30,224 nt of DNA from a virus. Below the pieces are notes generated by a model. It made no database searches, had not been told where the DNA came from, and was given only the letters and a program-made list of their open reading frames with translations. Both the position numbers and the translations under genes were made by a program. The stretch lies in IMG/VR virus record IMGVR_UViG_3300042469_001036, positions 1 through 30,224 of that record; one strand, 5' to 3'. This document shows, one piece after another, positions 1 to 6,791 of the stretch (its first letter is position 1; the number at the start of each line of letters is the position of its first letter).

Positions 1-43
1 GATGATTTTAGATAGCAACATATTATGTTTTTTTTGAGGAAAA

Positions 44-430
44 ATGGAAAAAAATCACAAGCACATGATTCTTAATGCAACAGTTAGGAATCCTATCGTT
101 TCTGAGGAATCTTGCAAAAATTGGTTAAAGAAACTTGTCGAAATTGTTGACATGAAAATTCTTATAGAACCTGTGGCAAAATACTGCGATACATGTGGAA
201 ATGAAGGAGTTACAGGAACTGTCGTTATTGAAACGAGTCATAGCAGCATTCATGTTTGGCACAAAGAGGAAGAGCCTTACATAAAAATGGATGTTTATTC
301 TTGTAAAGATTTTTGTCCTGATGTAGTTGTCGATTTCGTCAAGGAAACGATGGACATTGTTCATGGTGGATACATGATTATTGATCGCAATGGATCTTTG
401 CCAGAATTAATTCAAACTGGTATTATTTAA
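44..430 (+). CDS. speD: SpeD-like S-adenosylmethionine decarboxylase family protein (pyruvoyl enzyme)
   Basis: The 128-residue protein fits the prokaryotic AdoMet decarboxylase proenzyme family. These enzymes cleave themselves before a serine, which becomes the pyruvoyl cofactor, and normally make the aminopropyl donor for spermidine. The sequence shows the core S65-H66-x-S68-I69-H70-x-W72, which is the cleavage and active-site motif. It is followed by DVYSCKDF at residues 83-90, where C87 matches the catalytic cysteine. The residue before S65 is threonine, not the usual glutamate; an ST-S form also occurs in phage homologues as I remember them. Length is normal for a single-chain proenzyme. 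The start has a GAGGA SD at 36-40 after a T-rich run. The stop overlaps the convergent gene at 423 by eight bases. The family call is fairly sure. The substrate is not, because viral SpeD homologues have been reported to decarboxylate ornithine or arginine instead. Confidence 0.78.
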   Translation: MEKNHKHMILNATVRNPIVSEESCKNWLKKLVEIVDMKILIEPVAKYCDTCGNEGVTGTVVIETSHSSIHVWHKEEEPYIKMDVYSCKDFCPDVVVDFVKETMDIVHGGYMIIDRNGSLPELIQTGII

Positions 431-1292
431 TTTTTCCTCGTTGATCCAATATACTTTTTGCTAAAATAGCCATATAGTGTGCGTTTGGCGTATTCATACA
501 TTCGGAAATTATTTTTATTGGGTCGCCAAATGAAAAATGTTCTGGTGATGGGTAGGAAAACATAGACTTATTGAAATGAGGTGGTACGCCATGTTCGTAA
601 TCTATGAACATGGTTTTCTTCCCATCATTCATAATTGAGCAAAGATTATCGACATTTAAAATTTGAATATCTTTTTGATAATCAATCATTGCTATGATCC
701 AAGACAATCTGATTGTTTCTTTCCAAATTTCTTTATTTTTGATAATTTGTCCCAACATAATTTCTTCTGCGATTAAAATAATTTTCCAAAGAATGGCTGG
801 ATGAAATGCATTTATGACAAAAACATTACCGAGGTTTATCCATTTTTCTTGGTAATATTCTTTGGTGTTTTTCATTTTTTCCCAAAATCCATTACAGTTT
901 TCTTCGGCAAAATCAAATGTAAAAAATGGATCTTGAGCATATAGAAAAACACGCTCTTGTTTTATTTTTTTTATTTCATCAATTGGATTTTGTAATACAA
1001 CATGTGATTTCATTATTACAACTGGCGCATCGATAAGTTTCTTTTCTACAACAAAATAAATTTGATACAACTCATTGAGGCCAGAAAATCCTTTTTTCTT
1101 GCCAAAATCTTCAAAAGCAAATATTTTTTTATGATTTTTAAGATTAATTATTTGATCATATCTGTATCTTTTGTCTGAATTATAACAAATTGCAAGATCT
1201 TTTTCTATTCTATTTTTTTTGAAACTTTCAATTAAAAGTTCCATTTGCCAATCATGATAGGCGCATTGGTTAACACTTACGAAGTAATTCAT
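423..1292 (-). CDS. Putative glycosyltransferase-like protein
   Basis: This 289-residue protein is soluble, with no signal peptide or membrane helix. It begins with a beta strand and the sequence VNQCAYHDWQMELLIESF. This resembles the N-terminus of GT-A-type glycosyltransferases related to the plant hydroxyproline glycosyltransferase group. A later KWINLGNVFVIN stretch and a C-terminal segment FIDYEHGVPPHFNKS are typical in style of a sugar-transferase acceptor side, but I see no convincing DxD metal motif. It would glycosylate a virion or cell-surface component if the assignment holds. It is the last gene of the leftward cassette, 15 bases after the SprT-like gene, and has no clear SD of its own, so it may depend on coupling to upstream translation. 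Its 3' end overlaps the stop of the speD-like gene. The assignment rests on recalled similarity only. Confidence 0.4.
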   Translation of the reverse strand: MNYFVSVNQCAYHDWQMELLIESFKKNRIEKDLAICYNSDKRYRYDQIINLKNHKKIFAFEDFGKKKGFSGLNELYQIYFVVEKKLIDAPVVIMKSHVVLQNPIDEIKKIKQERVFLYAQDPFFTFDFAEENCNGFWEKMKNTKEYYQEKWINLGNVFVINAFHPAILWKIILIAEEIMLGQIIKNKEIWKETIRLSWIIAMIDYQKDIQILNVDNLCSIMNDGKKTMFIDYEHGVPPHFNKSMFSYPSPEHFSFGDPIKIISECMNTPNAHYMAILAKSILDQRGKIK

Positions 1293-1307
1293 AATATAAA
1301 ATAGTAA

Positions 1308-1652
1308 TTATTTACAGTCTTTTGTAAAAAGATAAAACTGTTCATATGTTCTATAAACTTCGCTATATGCTACTCCCCAAGAAGCATCATGCGATCTTAG
1401 TTCAAATTCTTTATCATTTAAAGAATCATGAAGGTGGTTCCATGCTCGTGCGTGTGCCCATTCGTGAAGAAGAGTGTCAATTGCTGATCCTTCACTCATT
1501 TGATTATTGATTCTTATATAGAATTTTTTATTTTCCAACATGCAGTCGCCGTCTAGTCCTTTCATTTTCACTCGACGAACTGTAACTGGATAAGCGGGAG
1601 GTAATTTTTCCCTTAGCATGGAAACAATTTTTCTATAGACTTCATATCCCAT
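1308..1652 (-). CDS. SprT-like zinc metallopeptidase
   Basis: The 114-residue protein carries the zinc-protease signature HEWAH at residues 63-67. It sits in a helix after IDTLL and is followed by SHDASWG, where H88 is placed to be the third zinc ligand. This spacing is that of compact SprT/Spartan-like domains, which in cells degrade proteins cross-linked to DNA. Small SprT-like proteins occur in many large phages, where the target is unknown. Both histidines and the catalytic glutamate (E64) are intact, so activity is expected. There is no signal peptide, so it should act in the cytoplasm. The start is supported by a GGAGG SD about three bases upstream. It sits 15 bases after the HAD phosphatase gene, in the same leftward operon. 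The fold call is good. The substrate is unknown. Confidence 0.72.
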   Translation of the reverse strand: MGYEVYRKIVSMLREKLPPAYPVTVRRVKMKGLDGDCMLENKKFYIRINNQMSEGSAIDTLLHEWAHARAWNHLHDSLNDKEFELRSHDASWGVAYSEVYRTYEQFYLFTKDCK

Positions 1653-1667
1653 TTGCCTCCAATAGGA

Positions 1668-2219
1668 TCAGAACTCGTGCATGTTACCTGTTACTGCATC
1701 ATGTATAATTATTCTTTCGATGGTTGATTTTTTTTGTTTTAATTCTTTTGCTAGTTCAGAAAATTCTTTTATATGTTCTGGTCGATCTTCCCATATTTTT
1801 AAAACATTATATTTTGGACTCATTAGTTTAATTAAATTATTTTTTTTAATTTCAAATATTGTTGATCCAACAGAACCATGTTGTCCAGAAAAAAAATAAT
1901 GATCAAAAATCATGTCATTGTATTTTAATATTTGAATTATTCTATTTTTAAAAAAATATGGTCTACCAGTCATTAGGACTACGGTGGAATTTTCATCTGC
2001 TGAATCTAATTTTTGATGATTAACAACATTGTTGACATACCAATTTTGATCTGGTTTTTCTGGAACAACAGGAGGGGACAACGATTCTTTTCGTCCCCAC
2101 CAGCCTTTAAAGGGCCATTTTTTTCCAGTTGATTTTTCATAGAGTTGCTCGCCTAATTCTTTATTAGGCGAGTGAAATAAAGTACCATCAAAATCATAAA
2201 TCATTAGACTTTTTGGCAT
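1668..2219 (-). CDS. HAD-superfamily phosphatase, Swiss-Army-Knife RNA-repair (SAK) type
   Basis: The 183-residue protein shows HAD motif I as D9-F10-D11-G-T-L-F, motif II as MTGR (T84-G85-R86), a possible motif III lysine near K125, and the acidic motif IV IWEDRPEHI (E144, D145). The combination TGR, then F-D-H/Y-F-F, then T-x-F-E-I-K, then EDR-x-x-H matches the HAD domain first described in fungal 'Swiss Army Knife' RNA-repair proteins and found in many phages. Known HAD enzymes of this class use the first aspartate as nucleophile on a phosphate ester. All catalytic positions look intact. The C-terminus is short, with no cap domain visible. It follows the nucleotidyltransferase gene by 34 bases and precedes the SprT-like gene, suggesting cotranscription. 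An RNA 2'- or 3'-phosphatase role is an inference from the family name and context. Confidence 0.72.
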   Translation of the reverse strand: MPKSLMIYDFDGTLFHSPNKELGEQLYEKSTGKKWPFKGWWGRKESLSPPVVPEKPDQNWYVNNVVNHQKLDSADENSTVVLMTGRPYFFKNRIIQILKYNDMIFDHYFFSGQHGSVGSTIFEIKKNNLIKLMSPKYNVLKIWEDRPEHIKEFSELAKELKQKKSTIERIIIHDAVTGNMHEF

Positions 2220-2253
2220 TTCCGATTCTTTCTGTTAATGTGTGAATCGAATT

Positions 2254-3723
2254 TTAACATTTATTATTTTTAATTGTATCTTGCCAACGATTCGTTAGCA
2301 AGAGTTTATTGATAGAATCAAATTCATTTCCAACTGGTTCTCTTCCTAAAGCATGAATATAAATTGGATTAATTTTTTGAACACCAAAGGCATCAATGTT
2401 ATGACTATTGAGGTCATCACCGTTGAAATTCATGAAATTATCAACTTCATGGCTATAGTTGTTGGTAACGTGCATCCACTCTTTAATTTTAGATTTTGTT
2501 AAACCAGTGTGGCTTTTTATCATATTGTAAAATTCTGATGAATCGAATTTGTTTTTACCCCACTGATAAAATTTAACCAGATAAGAAATATCATTTGCTT
2601 CTTGTTTGTTCCATCCGCCAGCAATTAGAAGATCTTTTACATCGTTTGGGTTATTTTTTCTTAGTACCCAAGCACAAGCCATCCAACGGTCAGACCTTAG
2701 ATCGGCAGGTATTTCGCTGGGATCAAATTCAATGTTTGGGAACATAAGTCCCATAAGCCCTGTTGAATGATATGTGTTTAAAAATTTCTTGGCATCAACA
2801 TCAGGATTTTCTAAGCCTTTAACAAATTCATCTTTCATTTGTTTTGGATCAATGCTGGAAAAAATTTCATTTGAATCAATTTTCTTGTTGTATTTTTCGG
2901 GGAATTTGCCTTTGCCGTAACGATTGAAATGATTGACCATTCTGAAAATGGTGAGTGGATCTTCTTCCATTCTTTCACCAAATTTTTCCCCAACAACCTT
3001 TAGTTCTCCTGATTTAAGGTGATGAGCGCCGCCAAATGGATCGACTAGATCGCTATTTTCTCCATCAGCTTTGGTCAATGGAATATACATGGCATTGATT
3101 GTTAAGTCACGATTGGAGGCATCTTCTTCAATGCTGGATGCCATTTTAGCATCTTCTGGATTAAAGTTTTTACTTTTTGGTGATTTAGATAAAGTTGAAA
3201 TACGAAAAGGTTGACTTTTGACAACAGCCAGTATTTCCATTTCTTTGCCACGCTTGTCCCAGCGGCTTGCATAGAAAATTTTTCCACTCTCTACTGTATT
3301 GGGCAACTTATCATTTTTTGGTTTATCGCCTTGTGATTTTACTTCTTTAAAGCCAGCGTTTTTAAGAATCATGCGTATTTCACTGGGAGTTGCATCTGTG
3401 ACAAGATCATAATTTTTTGGTGTTTTGCCAACAAGGTGATCTCTGACAGCACCACCAGTTAAATATAATGATTTCTTTTTTAGTTGTGGCTCAACTTCTC
3501 CCTTGTTTTTTTCAATTGTGGTGTAGCCTAAACCAACTTTATCTGAATTAACAAATGCTTTGACAATTTTAGCTAAATTAGCATGATTAGACTTATCGAT
3601 AACAAATGGTAAAAACTCATTATTTCCTTGTTTTTTTTGAAGCTTAACGTGTGAAGTTACTGTGTTAGAAGAATTTTCTTCACTTTCTTCACGAATTCTA
3701 AAATATCTGGAGAATAGGCTCAT
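2254..3723 (-). CDS. tRNA nucleotidyltransferase / poly(A) polymerase family protein (class II), motifs altered
   Basis: The 489-residue protein has the class II nucleotidyltransferase head. This comprises LTGGAVRDHLVG (GGAVRD at 90-95), then PKNYDLVTDATP (102-113), the FRIST strand near 173, NRDLTINAM (204-212), LVDPFGG (226-232) and a MEEDPLTIFRM helix (252-262). The remainder is helical, as in the neck-to-tail domains of CCA-adding enzymes and poly(A) polymerases. These enzymes add CCA to tRNA or A tails to RNA. Three signature residues differ from the usual pattern: N104 where the first Asp of DxD is expected, N204 for the first Arg of RRD, and T258 for the Arg of EDxxR. The N-terminal extension of about 85 residues and the long gap between motifs are also unusual. 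The start has a TAGGAAA SD. The family is clear. CCA versus poly(A) specificity, and activity itself, are open. Confidence 0.8.
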   Translation of the reverse strand: MSLFSRYFRIREESEENSSNTVTSHVKLQKKQGNNEFLPFVIDKSNHANLAKIVKAFVNSDKVGLGYTTIEKNKGEVEPQLKKKSLYLTGGAVRDHLVGKTPKNYDLVTDATPSEIRMILKNAGFKEVKSQGDKPKNDKLPNTVESGKIFYASRWDKRGKEMEILAVVKSQPFRISTLSKSPKSKNFNPEDAKMASSIEEDASNRDLTINAMYIPLTKADGENSDLVDPFGGAHHLKSGELKVVGEKFGERMEEDPLTIFRMVNHFNRYGKGKFPEKYNKKIDSNEIFSSIDPKQMKDEFVKGLENPDVDAKKFLNTYHSTGLMGLMFPNIEFDPSEIPADLRSDRWMACAWVLRKNNPNDVKDLLIAGGWNKQEANDISYLVKFYQWGKNKFDSSEFYNMIKSHTGLTKSKIKEWMHVTNNYSHEVDNFMNFNGDDLNSHNIDAFGVQKINPIYIHALGREPVGNEFDSINKLLLTNRWQDTIKNNKC

Positions 3724-3778
3724 ATTTATTTCCTAGCATAAGATTATACTTTATTTATCAATAGATCAGCTTTTTTAG

Positions 3779-4075
3779 TTAACTTGGTGGAGATTGTAAT
3801 TTTAAAAAATACAAAATAGTTGCACCTATAACCATTAATGCTAATTTCCACGCACTATCAAAAACTTTTTCCCAAAACCCATTCATATTATCAATTTTTA
3901 ACTTATATGATTCAAGAGACAACTTCAAATCTATCAATTCTTTTTTTAAGGCTTTGATTTCTTCAGAAATAGAATCATTGTTTCCAATTAAGTTGTTGAT
4001 ACGTTCATCATGCCTTGAAGATGTCTCAACAAGTGAGTCGATACTTTCTTGTGTTTGATTTTTAGGCGGTGACAT
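3779..4075 (-). CDS. Small coiled-coil protein with C-terminal membrane anchor
   Basis: I do not recognise this 98-residue protein with certainty. Residues about 12-64 form a polar heptad-like helix rich in Leu, Ile, Lys, Glu and Asn, predicted as a coiled coil. A Trp-containing junction (GFWEKVFDSAWK, 66-77) leads into one hydrophobic segment of about 16 residues (75-92), and the protein ends in a short polar tail. This layout resembles XhlA/hemolysin-like phage proteins, which sit in the inner membrane and can accompany a holin, but the resemblance is architectural only. It is the first gene of the leftward cassette and starts only 41 bases from the divergent gene at 4117. The SD is weak (CGGAAAA). 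Other possibilities are a membrane-tethered scaffold or a spanin-like partner, though no lysis enzyme is visible nearby. Confidence 0.55.
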   Translation of the reverse strand: MSPPKNQTQESIDSLVETSSRHDERINNLIGNNDSISEEIKALKKELIDLKLSLESYKLKIDNMNGFWEKVFDSAWKLALMVIGATILYFLKLQSPPS

Positions 4076-4116
4076 AATTTTCCGTTTCTAGTTCTTTAAA
4101 CCTATATATTCTAGCC
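4076..4116. promoter_or_regulatory. Divergent intergenic region, likely promoters for both directions
   Basis: These 41 bases separate the leftward gene ending its start at 4075 from the rightward gene at 4117, so transcription should start here or within the neighbours for at least one direction. An AT-rich CTATATATTC core is near-palindromic and could act as a minus-10 or late-promoter-like element on either strand. No convincing minus-35 box is seen. There is no good SD before the rightward ATG. The call rests on position more than on motif. Confidence 0.3.
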
Positions 4117-4638
4117 ATGAATAACTCAGAAAATATAAAAGAAAAGCCAGAAGTGGTGATTGCAGAAGAAGTAGCGAATGATATTTCGCAAAACGACGAA
4201 GACACCATTGAATCAATGATTCCTTCTATGAATTTAAGTGTTCCTGAAAATGGAGTACCCAAGGAAAACCATTTGATTTCTGATGAAAAATATTTGGAAG
4301 TAATTGATGAAATCATGACCAATATGCGAGAAGATCGAAAAGAAGTCACGAATTTCATCGATACTTTTTCTAATATGGTTATAAATGATGGCGATGCAAC
4401 AACTTCAACCAAAGAAGCCTTGGTTAATTTAATTAAAACAAAAGTTGACTTGCAAGATAAAATGCTCAAGGCAGCAGACTTAATGACAAGACTAAAACTT
4501 AAAAACACTTATGCTTATTCTGGCCCACATTTAAATGCTCTACAGCAAAATAACATAAATATTGGGACAGACAATACAAATTTTAATCGCAAAGAAATAA
4601 TTAGAGCAATCAACCACGCTAAGAAGAAAAAGGAATAA
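4117..4638 (+). CDS. Hypothetical phage protein, helical with basic C-terminus
   Basis: I do not recognise this 173-residue protein. The first 55 residues are acidic and Asn/Ser-rich, probably disordered. Residues 56-128 look alpha-helical with regularly spaced Leu, Ile and Met (for example DEIMTNMREDRKEVTNFID). The C-terminus turns polar and ends in a Lys-rich tail. There are no cysteines, signal peptide or membrane helix. It is the first gene of a rightward run: the next gene starts two bases after its stop, with an AAGGA SD lying inside its 3' end, so the two are very likely co-translated. No SD precedes its own ATG. Its place between accessory genes and the tail block would suit a structural or assembly role, but nothing in the sequence proves that. 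Confidence 0.6.
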   Translation: MNNSENIKEKPEVVIAEEVANDISQNDEDTIESMIPSMNLSVPENGVPKENHLISDEKYLEVIDEIMTNMREDRKEVTNFIDTFSNMVINDGDATTSTKEALVNLIKTKVDLQDKMLKAADLMTRLKLKNTYAYSGPHLNALQQNNINIGTDNTNFNRKEIIRAINHAKKKKE

Positions 4639-4640
4639 AA

Positions 4641-5963
4641 ATGTCAAGACACGCAATCAATTCATGGCTGGCTGAAGCTTCTGGAGATGTTGCTTCTGGT
4701 CAATCCCCAATGGGGCAACCAGATTCTCCTCCTAGTGCTGGTGGGCCACCTGCTGGCGATCCAAATGCTGCCAACCCATCAACTGAAATGACGCCTCCTG
4801 TTGCAGGCCAACAACAAAATAGTCCAGATGCTGCCAATAAATCACAAGAAATGCCAGATGTGAGTAATGATCCAGCCGCTCCTGACATGCCTGAAAATAA
4901 ACAAAATCAAGATTTTGAAACTTGGAAAAATGAATTTTTCAAAGAAAGCGTTCGTGGCGATGTAGGTAAACTAATTGAAATGATTCAAAATATTCGTGAC
5001 GCAAAACTAGAGCCATATCCACGAAAATTTGTAGAAGACAATCTTCAAATATGTTTTTTACGTCAAAATGCAAATATAGATAAGGCTTGTAAAAATATTC
5101 GCAACAATATAAAGCAAAACCTTGATCAGAACAATCCTTCCGTTAGTGTTGTCAATCATATTAACACAGCATTGCAAACTACACCTGATATGAATAATAT
5201 TTTCATAAAACTTAAAGGATTGCTTGGCATGAAAGGTGATCTACATAGAAAATATTTATGCAGCCTTTTAGGAGCCGTTCAAGTTGGAAGCGGTGGCAAC
5301 AATGAAGATTTAATTTATAACGAAAGAGATTATTCTATTCGTATTTCCACTAGATTTAACGATAAGTGGGGTAAGGTTGATATTGGTAAATGGAGCTTGC
5401 GTGAAGATGATCCAGAAAGATATTTGACTGAGCCTGAACAAAAAAGAATGGACGATGGAAGCCCAGAAGAAAAGGATGTTTTGCGTCGTCGTGTTGTAAT
5501 GGAAGCAATAGCAGAAACATTCAAAAAACGCTCGTTTATCATCAATGTCGTTGGCACAGATGGAACCATTCACACACTTGGCTGGGACATGGCGGTTAGT
5601 CTGAGAAACGCTTACGCAAACGGCAAATTAATTGTAAAAACAATTCTAGGCGATAACAGCGAAGCCATGATTGATGAAGAAGGAACAATCATTCCTTATG
5701 TTGACATAAAAATAAAATATGTCAAAGACGCAGAAGGAGGAGTCGATGATGACGGAAGACCAGCCAAAGAAGAACATGAGTTTATGGAAAGAATTGATGG
5801 AATTCTTTTTTTAACAGCACAATTCCCAATTTTAAAAGAAGCCTCTACTTCATTTGGAGGAATTGTTTTAAAAGAAATTCCATATACAGGAAACCCAAGT
5901 GATTTGAATGTTTTAATGAGATGCGTTCCATCAGCACCAGAAATTTTACTTCGCAATTGTTAA
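4641..5963 (+). CDS. Hypothetical phage protein with Pro/Gly/Asn-rich N-terminus (possible virion protein)
   Basis: This 440-residue protein has two parts. Residues 13-90 are low complexity, rich in Pro, Gly, Ala, Asn, Gln and Ser with repeated 'P-x-A-A-N' flavour, and are surely disordered. Residues 91-440 are a mixed alpha/beta globular region: a helical part, then a strand-rich part (YSIRISTRFNDKW, FIINVVGTDGTIHTLGW, PYVDIKIKYV). There is no catalytic signature I can name, and no transmembrane segment. The start follows an AAGGAAT SD in the preceding gene's end. The gene is followed by a 77-base gap. Large disordered N-termini followed by a compact domain are common in virion-associated proteins of huge phages, which is my best guess, held loosely. 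Confidence 0.6.
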   Translation: MSRHAINSWLAEASGDVASGQSPMGQPDSPPSAGGPPAGDPNAANPSTEMTPPVAGQQQNSPDAANKSQEMPDVSNDPAAPDMPENKQNQDFETWKNEFFKESVRGDVGKLIEMIQNIRDAKLEPYPRKFVEDNLQICFLRQNANIDKACKNIRNNIKQNLDQNNPSVSVVNHINTALQTTPDMNNIFIKLKGLLGMKGDLHRKYLCSLLGAVQVGSGGNNEDLIYNERDYSIRISTRFNDKWGKVDIGKWSLREDDPERYLTEPEQKRMDDGSPEEKDVLRRRVVMEAIAETFKKRSFIINVVGTDGTIHTLGWDMAVSLRNAYANGKLIVKTILGDNSEAMIDEEGTIIPYVDIKIKYVKDAEGGVDDDGRPAKEEHEFMERIDGILFLTAQFPILKEASTSFGGIVLKEIPYTGNPSDLNVLMRCVPSAPEILLRNC

Positions 5964-6040
5964 CATATTTGACTTAAAGATCGTAAATAGTAATTGATTA
6001 GTTTTACAGAAATATAAACCAAAAAGCAATTAGGGGAAAA

Positions 6041-6517
6041 ATGAAAGTTTTTCTTGAATTTATTGATAGAAAACAGCGGGAAGCAAAAAGACAATTGAAA
6101 ATTGTCGAAAAATCTCTTCGCAAAGGTAAATTGCACGTTTATTCACACATAGAAGACGATGATCCACATCTTTTTGTCAAAGCGAATAATAAAAAGTTAA
6201 GTTTTGAAGGTATAAGAATTTATCATATTGGCGATGGGATTGCATATAGAGTGCAAAAACTTGAAAAAACAGAGCCTTATGGTAAATCATATGCGCTCAA
6301 TGTCGAAGAAATGTACAATGACTTCATGAGCGAAAACATGGATGAAAAAGAAGCCGCCGAAAAAGTTATGGAGGCAATGGTAAATGAAATAAAGAAATTT
6401 TTCCACCATAGCGCACAAGCAGAAGATAAATTGAGAACTGGACAGAAAGATGGAGTAGGAATGATTGTAAAAACAGGCGGATCTGATTACAGCAGCACTG
6501 TTTTAAATAGAATCTAA
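6041..6517 (+). CDS. Hypothetical phage protein
   Basis: I do not recognise this 158-residue protein. It begins with an amphipathic, strongly basic helix (residues 8-29), followed by beta strands (KLHVYSHIE, HLFVKANNKK, IRIYHIGDGIAYRVQKLEK). An acidic helical section follows (NVEEMYNDFMSENMDEKEAAEKV), then a flexible Gly/Ser-containing tail. No membrane segment or catalytic motif is visible. The AGGGG SD is well placed before the ATG. In the upstream gap, TATAAACC at 6013-6020 is a loose variant of a T4-like late box, but nothing more supports a promoter there. Its stop codon overlaps the SD of the Pmp3-like gene, so the two are probably translationally coupled and share the terminator at 6734. 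Confidence 0.6.
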   Translation: MKVFLEFIDRKQREAKRQLKIVEKSLRKGKLHVYSHIEDDDPHLFVKANNKKLSFEGIRIYHIGDGIAYRVQKLEKTEPYGKSYALNVEEMYNDFMSENMDEKEAAEKVMEAMVNEIKKFFHHSAQAEDKLRTGQKDGVGMIVKTGGSDYSSTVLNRI

Positions 6518-6525
6518 GGAGCAAT

Positions 6526-6717
6526 GTGGAAGACAAAGTAAAATATCAAAATGAAACTGATGACACAATAGCTTTAATTATGGCTATTTTTCTTCCGCCA
6601 CTTGGCGTTGTAATTAAAAGAGGAATAGATATTCAACTTGTTATAAACATTGTTTTGACTATGTTTGGATGGTTCCCGGGAATAATTCATGCTCTTTATG
6701 TTATTTTAAAAAAATAA
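6526..6717 (+). CDS. YqaE/Pmp3 family small membrane protein
   Basis: The 63-residue protein matches the YqaE/Pmp3 (proteolipid membrane potential modulator) family. A first hydrophobic helix (about 14-31) contains the hallmark LPPLGVVIKRG, and a second (about 37-60) ends in GWFPGIIHALYVILKK. These are the two conserved segments of the family at the expected spacing. Members are tiny inner- or plasma-membrane proteins linked to salt, cold or membrane-potential stress; their molecular activity is unsettled. The start is GTG at 6526, preceded by AAGGAG at 6516-6521. An ATG at 6524 is out of frame and stops after five codons. It is the last gene before a strong terminator. A polar N-terminus of about 13 residues is longer than in many members. 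Its role in a phage is unknown; membrane conditioning or a holin-like helper are guesses. Confidence 0.85.
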   Translation: MEDKVKYQNETDDTIALIMAIFLPPLGVVIKRGIDIQLVINIVLTMFGWFPGIIHALYVILKK

Positions 6718-6733
6718 TTTGCCCAATTTCACT

Positions 6734-6764
6734 AAAAGCCCTGCATTAATGCAGGGCTTTTTTT
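6734..6764 (+). terminator. Rho-independent terminator
   Basis: A perfect 12-bp stem, AAAAGCCCTGCA / TGCAGGGCTTTT, closes a TTAA loop and runs into seven T residues. It lies 16 bases after the Pmp3-like stop codon. The A-run on the left arm means it could also stop leftward transcription. It separates the gene group 4117-6717 from the tail block. Confidence 0.93.
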
Positions 6765-6791
6765 ATTTAAACATTTTAAATACATAAAATT

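Noticed and set aside
4062-4508. 148-codon minus-strand frame overlapping 4117-4638 and the start of the coiled-coil gene
   Set aside because: Ser/Phe-rich shadow with no SD, overlapping two better-supported genes.
5964-6040. TTGACT at 5969-5974 as a minus-35 box
   Set aside because: No acceptable minus-10 hexamer at 16-18 bases downstream, so a sigma-70 promoter is not supported.
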